A DNA stretch of 64,000 bases from Pyrenopolyporus hunteri (taxonomy: Eukaryota > Ascomycota > Sordariomycetes > Xylariales > Hypoxylaceae): the NCBI GenBank assembly GCA_902806595.1, contig CADCXC010000003.1, forward strand, positions 1,674,001 through 1,738,000. The letters are read 5' to 3'. Shown one piece after another: positions 47,530 through 61,131 of this stretch (its first letter is position 1; every line of letters begins with the position of its first letter). A program made the translations under genes and the position numbers. The notes under the pieces are model-generated. The model ran no database searches. It was not told the origin of the DNA and worked only from the letters and a program-made list of their open reading frames with translations.

Positions 47530-49642
47530 CTAAACGCCTGGCCAACGCAGGCGCAATCCATCTACCCATCGGCCGTATAGTACGTCCGAAAGCTGCTTAC
47601 AATGCTCCATACCGGGCTGGGCATCGCGACCCGGATACTTTGCCTGTAATGCAATTTTCTCCAGATCTCTTTCCCTGCTGGATATCTTCTCAGGACTACC
47701 AGCGCCATTGACTGCCAGGCTCTCCTGTCGCCTCTTGTGGCTCTTCAAGTGAGGGTTGCTAGACGCAAGGACGAATTTCGTCGGACCTTGGTTCTGGTTG
47801 TTTGGTGTCGTACTCTTGATAATTACTGTACCTTGTGGTGTTGTGTCGAATCCTTTCGTCGACCCTCCTGTATTCTGTAGGAATGCATTCGACAGTTTGG
47901 TATCCTGTGAGATGGCGGAGTTTAAATTCCGTAGAAGATGGTAGGCGCCTTCCGGATCGACGGAGTCAAGCAGCGCAAGAGCATCGGATAGTTTGCCCAG
48001 TGCCTCCCGTTTCACCATATTTGACGTCTGGGCGTGTAGCTCCGCGAGAGTGGGCTCCATAGCCTTAGAGTACAGGCGTCGTCCGAGAATTGCTTCCTTA
48101 CTGTTTGCTTCAACGGCATTGGGTTGCTTGTTCTCGTCCGAGTGTATATCAAAGGAGTTGAAAGAAGAAATCTGTCCTGAAGTAGAACCATCCGAGGGCA
48201 CTCTTCTGAAGAGACGTTGTGAGGAGCCTGAGTTGCCGAACGACATGTCTGGTTGAAGGGGCCTTCTTGCCGGAGCAGGCGGACCACGTACTGATCCGGT
48301 ACCCGACGTCAGCGCCAAAGAGGATTGCCTCCGCATTGTAGTCTTACGCATAGTAACCGGAGAAGCAGCTGGCGAGGATGGCTGTAGCGGGGCGTCCTTT
48401 ATGTCCATTCTGCGTAATGCTTCCTCAGTAGAGAAGATTGACGATGGCTTCCTGGATTTGACAGTGGGTCTCTTGGGGATGACTGATCTGACCGTGTCGA
48501 AAACCCATTCGTCTTGCTCATCCTTAGGGGCAAAGTCCTGCAGCGTTTCTTGATAGAATGCCCTGCTCTTCTTCTTAGTTTTCGTGGCGTCGTACTGGCG
48601 CCGTCTCTCTATCAACTCCTGCAGCGCTTCCACTTTTCCGGAAGACCTAATAAATCTGTGTTTCAGCAGCTCCCTCGCTGTTGGTCTACGATCGGGGTCT
48701 TTCATAAGACACTGCGACACGAAATCTTTGAAGTCTTTTGAAAAATTACCCTCTAGCCTAGCCGGCGGGTTCTTTGGAATATGAAACAAGGCCTTCATGG
48801 GATGGAGGTTGGCGTGCGGTGGCTCTCCGTTTGCCATCTCAATAGCCGTAATACCCAAAGACCAGATATCGGCTTTGAAGTCGTAACCAGCCTGCTGAAT
48901 GACTTCGGGCGCCATCCAAAAAGGCGTGCCGACGAATGTGTTACGTTGGGACTTCATGTTGGTGAGCTGGGCCGCTACACCAAAGTCGGCTAACTTAACC
49001 TTGCCCGTCTCGGAGAGGAGCACGTTGGCGGCCTTTATGTCTCTATGAATCTTGCCCTCGGCATGGAGGTATTCGAGACCTCGGAGCAGTTCGCGACATA
49101 TAATGGCGATGTGCGTCTCGCTGAAGACTGATGGTTCAGGTTTGAGCTGTTGTGATAGGTCAGAGCTGGATCTAGACACCGTGCGTTGTTGGATAGGGGT
49201 TATATTACCAGGTCGAGGCAGGATCCACCTCCCAGGTATTCCATGACAATCCACAACTTGCTGCCTCTTAGGAAACTAGCCTTGTATTGTGTTACGTATG
49301 AGCTTGCACATGTACTCAGAACCGATATTTCGGCCTGGATGTCTTGAATATCATCTTCGGTAGATTCAAGATCGATCTGTGCAAATGCAAATTAGCGACC
49401 TGGGCTCGCTATCTCCGGTTTCTGCGATCAATATGTCACTTACATGTTTGATAGCGACAACTTCGCCTGTTGCTTTTTCTATACCCTTATAAACTACCCC
49501 AAAGCTACCGCCTGGATGCGACGTGCAAGGTTAGCGGACACTATTCCCATGCTAAATTGAGAGGCGACAGGGCTTGGAGGAAATACGCACGGCCTAGCTC
49601 CTCGAGGACTTGATAGTGGCTTGCGATTGCCTCGGTCCCCAT
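47530..49642 (-). CDS. STE20-family protein kinase, GCK type (SepL/SID1/MST-1-like)
   Basis: Serine/threonine kinase of the germinal-centre-kinase branch. Four exons, 49642-49591, 49511-49444, 49376-49209 and 49146-47530, join in phase to 634 residues. The kinase domain is complete. The glycine loop ELGRGSFGVVYKG spans the first junction, followed by VVAIKH, the hinge MEYLGGGSCLDLL and the catalytic loop HRDIKAANVLL (D132). DFG lies at 150-152 and GTPFWMAPE ends the activation loop (APE 175-177). The C-terminal half is a Ser/Pro-rich regulatory tail with a conserved-looking end (GMEHCKQLSDVLYGRWVDGL). The final exon alone is open to an apparent start at 49254, but that reads intron sequence. 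Members act in septation, polarity or cytokinesis signalling. Which fungal subgroup this is cannot be settled by eye. Cyk3 lies divergently 2.2 kb away. Confidence 0.9.
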
Positions 49643-51802
49643 GTTGGCGACAAACTGTTGCGCGCTCAATTATCAACGCTGCGGCCCGTACAAGAGCAAG
49701 GGAATAAGGGAGGCAAGTATTGTACAGAGAGCCACGACAACGACAGGGACCCGGTATCAACGGCAGCAAAGTAGCCAGAGGCCGAGCGAAACGGCGCTTT
49801 CAACACCACGCAGCGCAATGCAAAGGAGATGTAATCGGTAGAATTATGTAGGGATGCAAACGGTAGAGGAGCGACTCGAGTTGTCGGGTAAAGTTTTGTT
49901 GTTTGGAAGTTTCGACAACTGATAATTAAAAAGCCGGCCGCAGCGCAGGAGGGCGAGGGTCTATGGTACAAATGTGAATGCGATCCAAGGTAGGAAGGTA
50001 GGTGGCAGGTAAGGTAGGTACCTAACCTAACCTAACCTAGGCAATGATGATAATTGCTGGAGGCTGGAGGGCTGAAGCGCTGGTTGTCTGGGTTATCCCA
50101 GGAGCTTCAGGAGCTATGACCAACAACAGATTGCCTTTCTAGGGGTAGCGTAGGAGCTTATTGGGAGCTGCTATCTGGGTGGTTGCCAGGTTTCGAATTA
50201 TGTGATGTACCGAATCTAGGTCAATAATAAGATTAGCATCGGAACCTGGACAGTTCCGTCATGGAGCCAGCCAGGTTCTTAGTTTTGGGCGACATGGAAT
50301 AGCTTTGGGGGTCTTTTCTTTTGGGGGTTGGTGACGCTTTCTCGTTATGGATATTCGAGGTTGGTTGTCCAGGAGGGAGAGAGAGTGAATGAATGAATGA
50401 AAAGAAAAAAGAAAAAAAAGAAAAGAAAACTGCAAAGAGGTGCATATCAGTGGATGATATGTATGAAAGGCAGCACACAACAGATGCAGCTGGAGCTTAT
50501 GCTCTTGTGACTTACATGTACATATATGCCGTACATACCAGCGGCTGAGGTACATACATTAGGTACGTAGGTGCATGCATTAGCGGCGTCGATATGTTCG
50601 GTTAGTAAACAGGTGTTGTACCTAAGCAGGTGCAGGTACGCAGGTAGGTGCAAGGTGAATCAAGTTTATTCTGATTTGTGAATGAACGAAGAATACCAGG
50701 TTAGGTAAGGTACTTTGTAAACAAGGCGCAGCGCACAATGTACCAGGTGATCGAGGGCTGGGGCCTGCTAGTTTCGGTACATGGGGCAATTGTGTAACTC
50801 CATCGTCGTCATTCTTGAGCTAGGTGCTATGTATGTAGGTGGCTAGGTAGGCGGCTAGGTAGGCGGCTACAAGGCGTGTGTTCCATAGGTAGTAGGTACG
50901 GAAGTGGCTTGCTCTTATACAATTAATTCTATCTCAACCGATGTTGCATTCAAATTCAACAACAACATTCGGGGGTAAATAAAATGTATGGAACAATGCC
51001 CCCTTATGTCTACCTCCTTTTCGATACCAATCTCACCGCAACATGAGTAAATAAGCAATTCTTACATGTACCTTTCCTCTATTGTTTCTTCGTACATAGG
51101 TAGGTAAGGAACTTGGTGAGACCTGCATAAATTTGCTGGGATCTTACCGTTCAGATAGGCTTTCTAACCCTCGCAGCCGTCGCACCGAAGTTGGAATACG
51201 GGAAGAGGAAACAGGGCGTGGGCCGTGAGATTTATGGATCCTCCCGAAGCTTGGACGTTACCGGGCAACGGGCAACCGGGCGCACCCCTCTGTTTTCCTG
51301 CGATGGTCGCGCCAAGAATTACTAACTGCGACTCTGCTCCAATGCTGCTCCGAGCTTTCAATATTGAACCGTACTTTTTGTCCAGAACATCCCAATCACA
51401 ACCCGGCAAGATCTGACCTTGATGTGCTGGCATTCTCCAGACTCTTGACTACTGGCTCTACCGCGCACTAGCAAGGAACAGTATTCTTCTACCGTTGTCC
51501 CGTGCTGTCCCAGGCTTAAGCCTTATCAACGCATAACAAATCATAATAATTCAACGTATTATTGTACCGTTCTGTTGATCCCTCCGTCTGAATCTCCACG
51601 GCCACTACACCGCCTCAGAGGCTAATCGACCTTTTTCAACTTGCGTATTTACTCCATCGCCTTGCAGACAAGCACCGAATACGCGGCTGGGAATTCAGAA
51701 TAGACTCAACCCCAAAATCCTCTGAGTCCGATCGATTTACGCCAACACCCGCATATCCAAGCTGGCGAATAAACGACTATTTCGATTGCGAACATCGGCA
51801 CA
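49643..51802. promoter_or_regulatory. Divergent promoter region, STE20 kinase / Cyk3
   Basis: A 2.2-kb interval between two start codons. It is dense in GGTAGGTACCTAACC words: one array at about 49998-50040 includes CCTAACCTAACCTAACCTAGG, and others lie near 50558-50650 and 50825-50875. A purine run with GAATGAATGAATGAAAAG lies at 50386-50428. No gene is supported inside. Confidence 0.5.
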
Positions 51803-54800
51803 ATGGGGTCAGCACCGCCGCTACCCACGCGCTTCCCGTGCTGGTGCAGAGCAGTATATTCTTGGGGAGGAGAGGTATGCACGCACTCGACCTTCGCGCT
51901 TTCGCCGCGACCTTGTTTGGATTTGCTAACCTCAGTTATCAGTCCCAGCACGATCTGGGCTTTATTGAAGGAGACTTGATAGAATGTCTCAATGCGGGGG
52001 ATGGATCGTGGTGGACGGGCAGGCTGCGGCGCAACAAGACCGTCGGCGTCTTCCCGTCCAACTTCGTCGAGGTGCTGCCTCAAGACTTCCGGCCCGTCAC
52101 CAGATCCGTGAGCCCCTTAACTTCCAGCAATACGCCGAGTCCCACGAATGCGCCCCAGAAATCGAAGTCGCGACTTTTCCGAAAGCCATTCGAAGCTTAT
52201 GCAAAGGCGCCTCACTACACGACTGCCAAACAACCCGAAATAATAAGAAAACCCTCTAAGTCACCGCCGAGACAGAACTCGGCTGGATCGTTTAAGAATA
52301 ATGCGCGCCGGAGCATCGATCGCGATCCGTCGCCTTCTGAACTCCGACGTAACGAATCAAGAGGCCCGTCCCCTGCGCCGCCGCCGGTGCCTACGAGCTC
52401 GTATGTACCTAGGGCTGTGTCCCCTGCTCCCCCGGCACATTCATATGGTTCCAGAGGCCCTTCCCCGGTTACGCCGCAGACGTATCATCACCAGCGGGAG
52501 GCGTCACCTGTCCCTCCAGCACATCGCTATGGCTCGAGGGATCCATCGCCCACGCCGTCATTTAGTTTTAGGCCGTATCGGCCCGGAGCAGAGCGCGAGT
52601 CGCCGCCGCCGCCAGCTCCGCCGCCGCACCGTCACGTTATCACCAGGGGTAACTCGAACGCGTCGAATATATCTTATGATAACCGACGTCCCCACGAAGG
52701 ATACCATACACCACGGGCCCCTTCCCCATGTCCGCAATCACCGGCTGGTGATGGGCTCACTCCTTCGCCGCTACGCGAAGCTATGGACGGCGTAATCGAG
52801 CAGTTAGACGCGTTAGGAATGTCGCGCGAGACCGAGTCACCCGAAGCACCGTTGGATCCGTGGTCCCCGGAGTCCTTCGACTTAGTCCATCACCGGTCAA
52901 GGAGGAAAGGGCAAACAAGACCGCTGACTACTATTGGTTTGCCCATTCAGGATTCCGGATACGGGTCCTTCGATGGTGGCTCATCGCAGGATAGTACGCA
53001 TCGCAGCAACTTTCAACAAGAACAACCGCTTCCGCAACTAAGTAATTACGTGGAGAGAATGGAAACGCGCCTTCGAAAAATGCATCACAAAAGCTCCAGC
53101 GCTGGAATTATTGATAACGAAGACACGGGTCCGCCGCCGCCGCCACCGCCTAAAAACCCCTTGTATAGTAGACCGAAGTCCTCAATAGGTGATCATGCTT
53201 TTGCAGAACGTAAGTTTCTCCGCAGACAGAAGTCATCCTATGAGGTCGGCCATCTGGATAGGACGGGAACTACGAAAACAACTTCTACAGATGCTTCTTC
53301 GGGCAATCAAAGTACGGCAACAAATAGCACAAACCGGAGTCTGATGAGTGGCGTTTCTGCGGGTGGGATTAGTGCTACTAGTGCTGGCAGCCTGGCCAGG
53401 AAAAACCAACGAGCGCGGAGTGCCCTGGGGTTTCGGGACGGCGACGAGGATTGGGATTCGAACCGACCAATCACCCCCTTCACTGGAGTGTCATACCATC
53501 CAAGTCACTCTACATCGGCCATGCGGCCGCAATCACAAGCTGGGTTTGCTGAAGACGGAATTGCTGCCGTTGGAGGCCTCGTGCAGCCTGGAGCCACTAA
53601 GCCGAAAAAGCAGAATTTCATTAAGAGGATTCTAGAGGCGACGAAGACCGGCGTTGCCAGCGGTCGTAGTAGTATTGCGACCGGCTCGGGACCTGCACAG
53701 ACTTCTCCATCTAAACGGGGAACGCCGAATGGTGTGACGGCAATTGCAGGGGGAGTTAGCAGTCCGAACCTCTTGCGAGATCCGGCCACCGATATGGGGC
53801 TTAAGAACGGCGTGGACTGGGTCCAAGTACGAAGAGACGTTAACCGGTCAAACACGTTAAGCAAGAACGAACGTAACGAGCGACGCGACCGCTGCTTGAT
53901 GTTGGACTATCCGGCGATAGATCCTGTCGACGAACTTTACGAGAGCGTCGAGGGGGACGAAGGCGCTGATGGCATGCCGGTGCGCGAACCGATCAACTAC
54001 CAAGTGATAAACTTGAGTCAAGTGGACAAGAACTCTCGCTTCATCAGTAGCCTGCCGCCGATGACAACCGCTGTTTCTCTCGCGACAACGTACGTGTGTA
54101 GGCCGTACAAGAGCGAGGTCCAACGCCTCCGAGCTATTTTCACTTGGGTTGCGGAGAAGATTAACTGGGAGGAAGATTTTGAAGGGGACGTAGATACGCG
54201 GCGAGTGATTCAGAGTAAACGAGCATGTCCGGAAGAGTACGCTGTTCTCGTCCACGAAATGTGCGCCGCGATTGGTATACACTCCGAAATCATCCGAGGC
54301 TACCTTAAAACACCGGGTGAGGTGCCCGAGACTGGCATAATGCCCCGATCAAACCATTGGTGGAACGCCGTCGTCATCGACAATGAGTGGCGCATGATGG
54401 ATTGTTGTCTTGCTAGCCCGTCAAACCCCCGCCGAGCACTTTATTCGACCGCCAACAGCGCGAGCGCGGAGTTTTGGTGGTTCCTCGCTCGGCCCACGGA
54501 GCTTTGCTGGACTCACATTCCGGAGCACCACAGCCAACAGCATATATGCCCGCCAGTAGCCTATGAGACTCTGCTCAACCTACCCGGTGCTTGCCCCCCG
54601 TATTTCAAGCAGGGGATTTCTATGGTCGACTATAATACGTCACTGACCCGCATCGAAGACCTCGAAATGGTACATATCAAGTTCAACGTACCTCCTGATA
54701 TTGAAGTCGCAGCCGAGGTTGAGGTGCGAGGTTTTACGCGGGACGCGGATGGGGACTTCTTCGAGAGCGGAGAAATAGTCAAGAAACGCGCACTTGCGCA

Positions 54801-55494
54801 AGCGGACTGGTACAACGGCGCAAAACGATACACGGTAAAAGCGCTCCTACCAGGCGACGAAGGGAGCGGTATATTAAAGGTATATGCCGGCAAGCGCGGA
54901 CTTATGCATAGCATCAAGGATATCCCGCATCCCCTCGCGTTTGCGCTGCCCATCATTCACACGGGCGAGAATCCGCCGTACGAGTTCGTTACGCGTCACC
55001 CGACGCCGCACGCACAGCGTCACGATATCTACGTTGTCCAACCCCAGTGCCAGCGCTTGGCACTCAATAACACGTTTGTTTTCGCCATCCGTCAGCATCC
55101 GTCTAGCCCTGCGGGCACGTCGGGTAGCAATCCGGGAGGCGCAAGCCCCGTTCCCTTCGCGCGACCGACAAGCGCGATGAGCATGACCAGCAGCAGCGCA
55201 GCTGGATCCAACCCTAGCTCAGCAACAGGCAGCATCGCGGGCAGAAAGCCGGCTAAGCTAGCCATTCAGACGCCCGGCGGCAAGATCCTCCGACTTATGC
55301 GTAAGGAGGAGCGCAACGGCAGGTCTGGAATTGGCGTGGGTGGGCGGAGCGCGGGCAACTCCGACGAGGAGGCCAGCGACGGAGGCACTTGGGAAACCAT
55401 CATCAAGTGCTCCGAGCGCGGCGTCTGGCGCGGATTGGTTCTTGCGGACCGGACGGCAAGGTGGTGCGTCTTCGCGGAGTGGGTTTGTGTCTGA
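51803..55494 (+). CDS. cyk3: Cyk3-type SH3 and transglutaminase-like cytokinesis protein
   Basis: Cytokinesis protein expected at the division site or septum, where it links the actomyosin ring to septum formation. Two exons, 51803-51874 and 51943-55494, join in phase 0 to 1207 residues. The first exon reads MGSAPPLPTRFPCWCRAVYS. The join restores an N-terminal SH3 domain (GFIEGDLIECLNAGDGSWWTG, VGVFPSNFVEVL). A long Ser/Pro-rich linker with PPPPPPP runs follows to about residue 650. The transglutaminase-like domain includes CRPYKSEVQRLRAIFTWVA, CPEEYAVLVHEMCAAIGIH, SNHWWNAVVIDNEWRMMDCC and a beta-rich C-terminal region. Residues C786, H829 and D844 could form a triad, although the family is generally regarded as non-catalytic. 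The frame starting at 51838 inside the first exon and intron is out of register and should not be used as the N-terminus. Confidence 0.92.
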
Positions 55495-57129
55495 ACCAGC
55501 CCCTTTCCCCTCCCTTCACTAACTAAACTCCCCTTACCCCCAACCCCCTGGGGTTTCTACGCATACACTACTTACCATACTAAAGATGGATGGATGGGAT
55601 GGATGGGATAGGATGGAATGGATGGAGACACGAGGGGGCCCCCACGGAATTTGACATGAGGAGGTTATGAAGCTAGGTATCGTATCGACCGGTTTATAAT
55701 GGGGCGGCGGCCTGCGGCCAGACGAAGGTGGAGGTGGTAAATATCTCGTCTGCATTTGCTCGGCGTTCCGGGGGAAATGTTCTTTTAAAACGGGGAAATC
55801 TGGGTTTTACCTTTTTTTTTTCTCTTCATCTTCGAACTTCCTCTCTCATAGCCGGAGCTGGAAGATCTTGATCAACTTTTCGCACTCGCAGGCGTTTTCC
55901 CTTTTTATCGGCGGCATGAAATTGGACGGGCATGACGAGATGTCGTCACTATCAATACCATGTTTTCTCAGGTTCAATGTATTCGTAACGCGCAACGCTG
56001 CATGCAGCAAACGCTAATGTATTAAAAAAGAGATCCCGTTTGGTACCACTGCTGCCGCCTCGCCTGACTGGAGCATTAATCGGTGATTGAGATGTGCTTT
56101 TGTGACTATATTCGCCGAGGGTGTGCTTCCTGTTGTCTACCACTTATAGATGTTATCTAGGTAGGTAAACAATATCCTACAGGTGCTCAACCCTAAATCG
56201 ACGTAGTCTACACATCTATCTGCACGTCAAGGAAGAAGCGAAGGGCACTGCCCGCTGCATTATATACTCTCTAAAAACACGGAAGATTCGGTAAATGCTT
56301 ATTAAAAGTGATCCCATTTCTAAATTACTGTAATTTCAAAGAAAATTTTGTAAGAGACCAGAAATTAAAAGGTTGAAGAAATTTTTGAATATATGCGGGT
56401 TTAAGTGGTTTTGAATACCGCAGCATCCTCCCCGGAGGCGCCATTAATTATTACGATGGATTCGGTACGACCGAGAAGAGGCTAGAAAGCCCGTGTTTAT
56501 TTTATTATCTCTTTCGATGCGGCTAGATCAGGTAGCGCCGTTTAGCTAGTCTGGGCTGACTTAACCCAGCTAAGGCAGCTTTACCGGCATACGCCAGAGA
56601 AGTAGAACGAACTAATAGCACCTAGCCGTGGGTAGGTTAGCAAGGATAAGCCCCTATCTCGCATGACGTAGCTGAGGCGTAGGAGAAGAGTTATAGCGCG
56701 TCTAGGCGGTTTAGCTAGGTACCTAGTTATTCAGCTACCCGAAGAAGAAGGAAAATCAATGACGGTCATGCAACTCAATTCAACAAGATCATCACGACCA
56801 ATTAAACGAGATGGGATGGTGAAAATGGAATTGATTAGGATGGACCGCCCTATACACCCTTATTTCTTTGCTACAGATAAGTTTGCATTCTGCATAGGCC
56901 AATCATTCCATCTTTGTAAAAGTTTCACGAAGGTTTAATAGAACCGAGTCGGACCGTCTTCGCTGGAGACCGACGTATCTAGTAGGTACCTAGGCTGTTA
57001 GGTAATAACCTACCTAAGGTTAAGTAGCTTTTAACTTAACCCAAGTCCAGCCCAAGCACGCCGAACCGTAAGAAGTTTTTCCGTTAAACCGTTAAATCAA
57101 AGAATTTCCAAATGTCAGACCCACTTTTT
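55495..57129. other. Intergenic Cyk3 to AT-rich block, no gene seen
   Basis: Contains a GGATG-type minisatellite at about 55586-55625 (GGATGGATGGGATGGATGGG), T-rich runs near 55812, and CTAGGTACCTAG words at about 56158, 56714, 56983 and 57010. No coding frame has support. The AT content jumps near 57130. Confidence 0.5.
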
Positions 57130-57656
57130 AACTGTAGTCACGTGAAAACTATAAAAAGTTATAAAATATATACTATTAAATTATATAATTACTTAATTAA
57201 ATAATAAATTTATAATATAATTAAAAAAAATAATAAATTTATTTTTATAAATTAAATAAAATTATAATAAAAAAATTATCGTAAATATATAATGTTAAAT
57301 AAATAAAAAATCGTTAATAAATAATCGAAATAAAATTATACGATTATATAATAAAAAGTAGGGAAATAAAAAAAATTAATTAAATTATATATATTTAGAA
57401 GTTATAAATAAATTAATTTTATATTAATTAATATTTATATTTTTTTTAAAAGTTTATATTTTAAATTTTTATTATATAAAACGACGAAACATTTAATAAA
57501 AATATATTTATCGTTATTATCGTTACGACGAATATTTTAATATAAAATTACATTATTATATACGATTTTTAAAAAATAATAAATTATTAATAACGTAATA
57601 TAAAATAATTTTATTATTTTATTTTAATATATATAAACCTTATAATTTTTTTTTTA

Positions 57657-57756
57657 TTATAATTTAATATAATTAATTTAACTTTATTAAATAATTAATA
57701 TCGAAGTTTTAATCGATTATATAATTAAAACTTATATATAAAATCGCGATTTAACT
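57657..57756 (+). repeat. Copy of the AT-block repeat arm (direct)
   Basis: Matches 61132-61235 in the same orientation (shared core CTTATATATAAAATCGCG) and matches 57826-57922 in inverted orientation (shared TATCGAAGTTTTAAT). With the latter it forms a local imperfect palindrome. Confidence 0.65.
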
Positions 57757-57769
57757 TTAATATAACGTA

Positions 57770-57922
57770 TAATATTAAAAATTAAAAATTAAATTTCGTT
57801 AATATTATAAAAAAAAAAAAAAAAATTAAATTATAATTTTATATATAAATTTTAATAACGTAATTAATTAAAACTTCGATATTTATTATTTAATAAAATT
57901 AATTTAACCGTATTAAATTATA
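57770..57922 (+). repeat. Inverted-repeat arm, left
   Basis: Reads TAATATTAAAAATTAAAAAT, then an A17 run at 57809-57825, then an arm containing AATTAAAACTTCGATATT. It is the inverted counterpart of 61132-61286, with matching order of arm, homopolymer and flank. Confidence 0.65.
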
Positions 57923-60900
57923 ATAATTTAAAAATTTATACGTTTCGTTATATTTTTAATCGAATTATTTTAATTTTTAAAATTTTATAATATATAATAA
58001 AAATTTTAATATTACGAAATAAATAAATAATAAATAAATATAAATAAAAATATAATAAAATAAATAATTATTTAAATATATTATATATATAATAATATTT
58101 ATATATAATATTAAATATTAATAATTAACTTTTTACGTTTAAGTTTTTAAATTTAATTAATTATATCGAATAATTAAATTTTAATATTTTTAATTATTTT
58201 AAAAATAAAAGTTAAAATCGACATCGATTTTTCGATTTAAATAAATATTAAAAACGATTTAAAAATAATTTTAAATACGTTATTTATCTATACGTGCTTT
58301 TTTACGTTTATAATAATTAAATTAATTATTTAATATATATTAATAAAATAATATATACTACGTTAATAAAAACATTTATTATTATTATTATTATAATAAT
58401 ATTTAACGTAAACACCGTAAAAATAATTAAATAAAACGATATAATATTAAAAAAAACTTTAATTTATTTTATAATTTACGTAAATATATTTTAAAAATAA
58501 AACAATATTAATAATTATTATATAAACGATTATAAATAATTAAAAATCGTATTCGATAATAAAAATATATATAAATTAACTTACTTTCGAAATTATTAAT
58601 TAACGATTAAAATTATATTAATTTTAACTTTCGATGTCGATAACTTCGATTATAATTACGATTATTAAAAATAATAATTTATTTTAATTTAAATTAATAA
58701 TAAATATTATTAATTAATTAAAAAAATAAAAAAACATAAAATTAACCTTATTTATCGATTTTAAATTATTTTTATTACCGGTTTATTTACGAAAATTTTT
58801 TTAATTTTCGTTAAAATTTAAATAATATAATTAATCGAAATAACATTATCGATTATTTCCGACCGTTCGTTATTATCGTCGATATAATAAATAACCGATT
58901 ATATAAATTTTAAAGGAAAATTTCCTCCTTTTTTTAAATTTTAATTAAAAAATTTTACCTAATTTTAATTAAAATCCTACTTAATATTAATAAAATTAAC
59001 CGCCTTTAATTTAATTATTATAAAAGTAGTAAATTAATCGTTTTATTTAAAAATAACGATATTAATATATCGTCGTTAAAAACGAATATTCCGCGATAAA
59101 TTCATTTATTATTTATTTAATTTATTCGAAAATATCTTAAAAACGAATATAATAAAATCTTCGAATTTCGTTAATTTAATTTAATACAACGATATTAAAA
59201 AATATATAATATATTTAATCGAAATTTTAAAATATAAAAATTAAATATTTAAAATTATAAAATAAAATTAATACGTAAATATTTTAAAGGAAATAAAATA
59301 TAAAAAAATTATTATAAAAAACGCGAATTATTATAAAAAACGTAAATTTTTATAAAAAACGTAAATTTATATAAAAAAATATTATAAAAAATACATTTAT
59401 TTATACTTTAAAATATATTAACAAATAAATTTCGAATAAACTTTTATTAATATTAATTAAATTATTATTTTTAAAATATTATAAAAGGAAAAATTATCGA
59501 ATATAATTTATTTTTAAATTATAAAAAAATAAAATTAAAAAATTTATTAATTTAAACGATAATTATAGTTAATAAATTTTAACATTATTTTTTAATTATT
59601 TAATAAATATTTAAACATTTATCGATTTATTTCGTAAATATTTATATTTATACATTAATTTATTTAAAATAAATATTTAAATATTTATTAATTATATTCG
59701 ATTTAATTATATATTTTAACGAAAAATTTTAAATTATTAATTACTTATTTATTTTAACACTTAACGTAGCGTTAAACGAATATAAGAAAATAAAAATAAA
59801 AGTAATCGAAAATAAAAAAATTACGATTAAAAATATTATAAATTTAATATAAAAAAAAAATTAATAAAATTTTTAAACGCGTTACGAGTCGCGTTATAAT
59901 ATTTACGAAATAATAATTTTATTTAAATTATATAAATAATAATATAAATAAAAATAATATTATTTTTAAAAGGTATTATTTTAATAAAAATTATCGTTTA
60001 AATAAAAAGTTAATTTAATTAATTTATAAGTTTTAAACGATATTAATAATATTATTTTATATAATAATTTTATAATAATTTAATTATATTTTTAATTAAT
60101 TATTTACTTAAATATTATATAATATAAATAATATTTAATAAAAAAATATATACGTTTAATAATATATAATAATTTAAACGTATATATAAACCCTTTAAAA
60201 AAATAAAAAAAAATAATAAAAAAAAAAAACAAAACGCTTATTTCGTTTTAATATAAAATAACTTATCGATAATTATTTTATTATAATTTTAATAATATAA
60301 ATATTAACATTATTACGTTTTTATATTATTTATTATTATTAACTTTTTTTTAAACTTAAATAACTTTTTTTATATAATAATTAAATTAAAAAATCTATCG
60401 TATTTATTAAATTTAATTTATAATTAACGTTTTTTCGCCGGTTAATTTTATTTATAAAAATATATCATTTAAATTTATTCGTTAATAAAATTTAACCTAT
60501 TTTTATTTTTAGATAATTTAAATATTTATTTTTTTTTTAAAGATACTATTTTTACGTTATTTATTATAAAAAACGTAAAAAATAACGAAAAAATAATAAA
60601 TAATATATTCGTAAATTTAACCATTAATAATATAATAATAAATAATAAAAAATTAAATAAAAAAAACGACGTAATTAACCCGTTTTTTTTTAAATCGATA
60701 AACAACTTTAATAAAATATATTATTTTTTAAATTTTTAAATTAAAATAATAATAATCAAATAATTTACTTTAAAAACATATTTAATTAATCGTATTAAAT
60801 ATACGTTAAAATATTCACTTTAAAATTATTTACTTTTTATTAATTAAAAATAATATTATTTCGACTTATATTAATATTAAAATCATTTTATTTCGTTTAT

Positions 60901-61131
60901 TTTCTTCGATAACGTTAATAATAAATCGAAATTTTTAAATAATACCCTTCGATATCGAACGAAAAAATTATTAATATATTATCGAATAACGACGTTTTAA
61001 ATATACTTTTTTTTATTTACGTTTAATTAAAATATATTAAAAAATCGCCGTTTTACGATAAGTAAATAATTAAAACAACATCGGTAAAAATAAAAATAAA
61101 CGTAATTTTTATTAACGTAATACCGCAATTA

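Noticed and set aside
49147..49254. N-terminal extension of the STE20 kinase starting at 49254
   Set aside because: This is exon 3 in the wrong frame plus intron sequence. Exons 49642-49209 supply the real glycine loop and lysine.
51838..51942. Long open frame extending upstream of the Cyk3 second exon with an apparent start at 51838
   Set aside because: It reads the first exon out of frame and runs through the intron. The spliced start at 51803 restores the known N-terminus PLPTRFPCWCRA.
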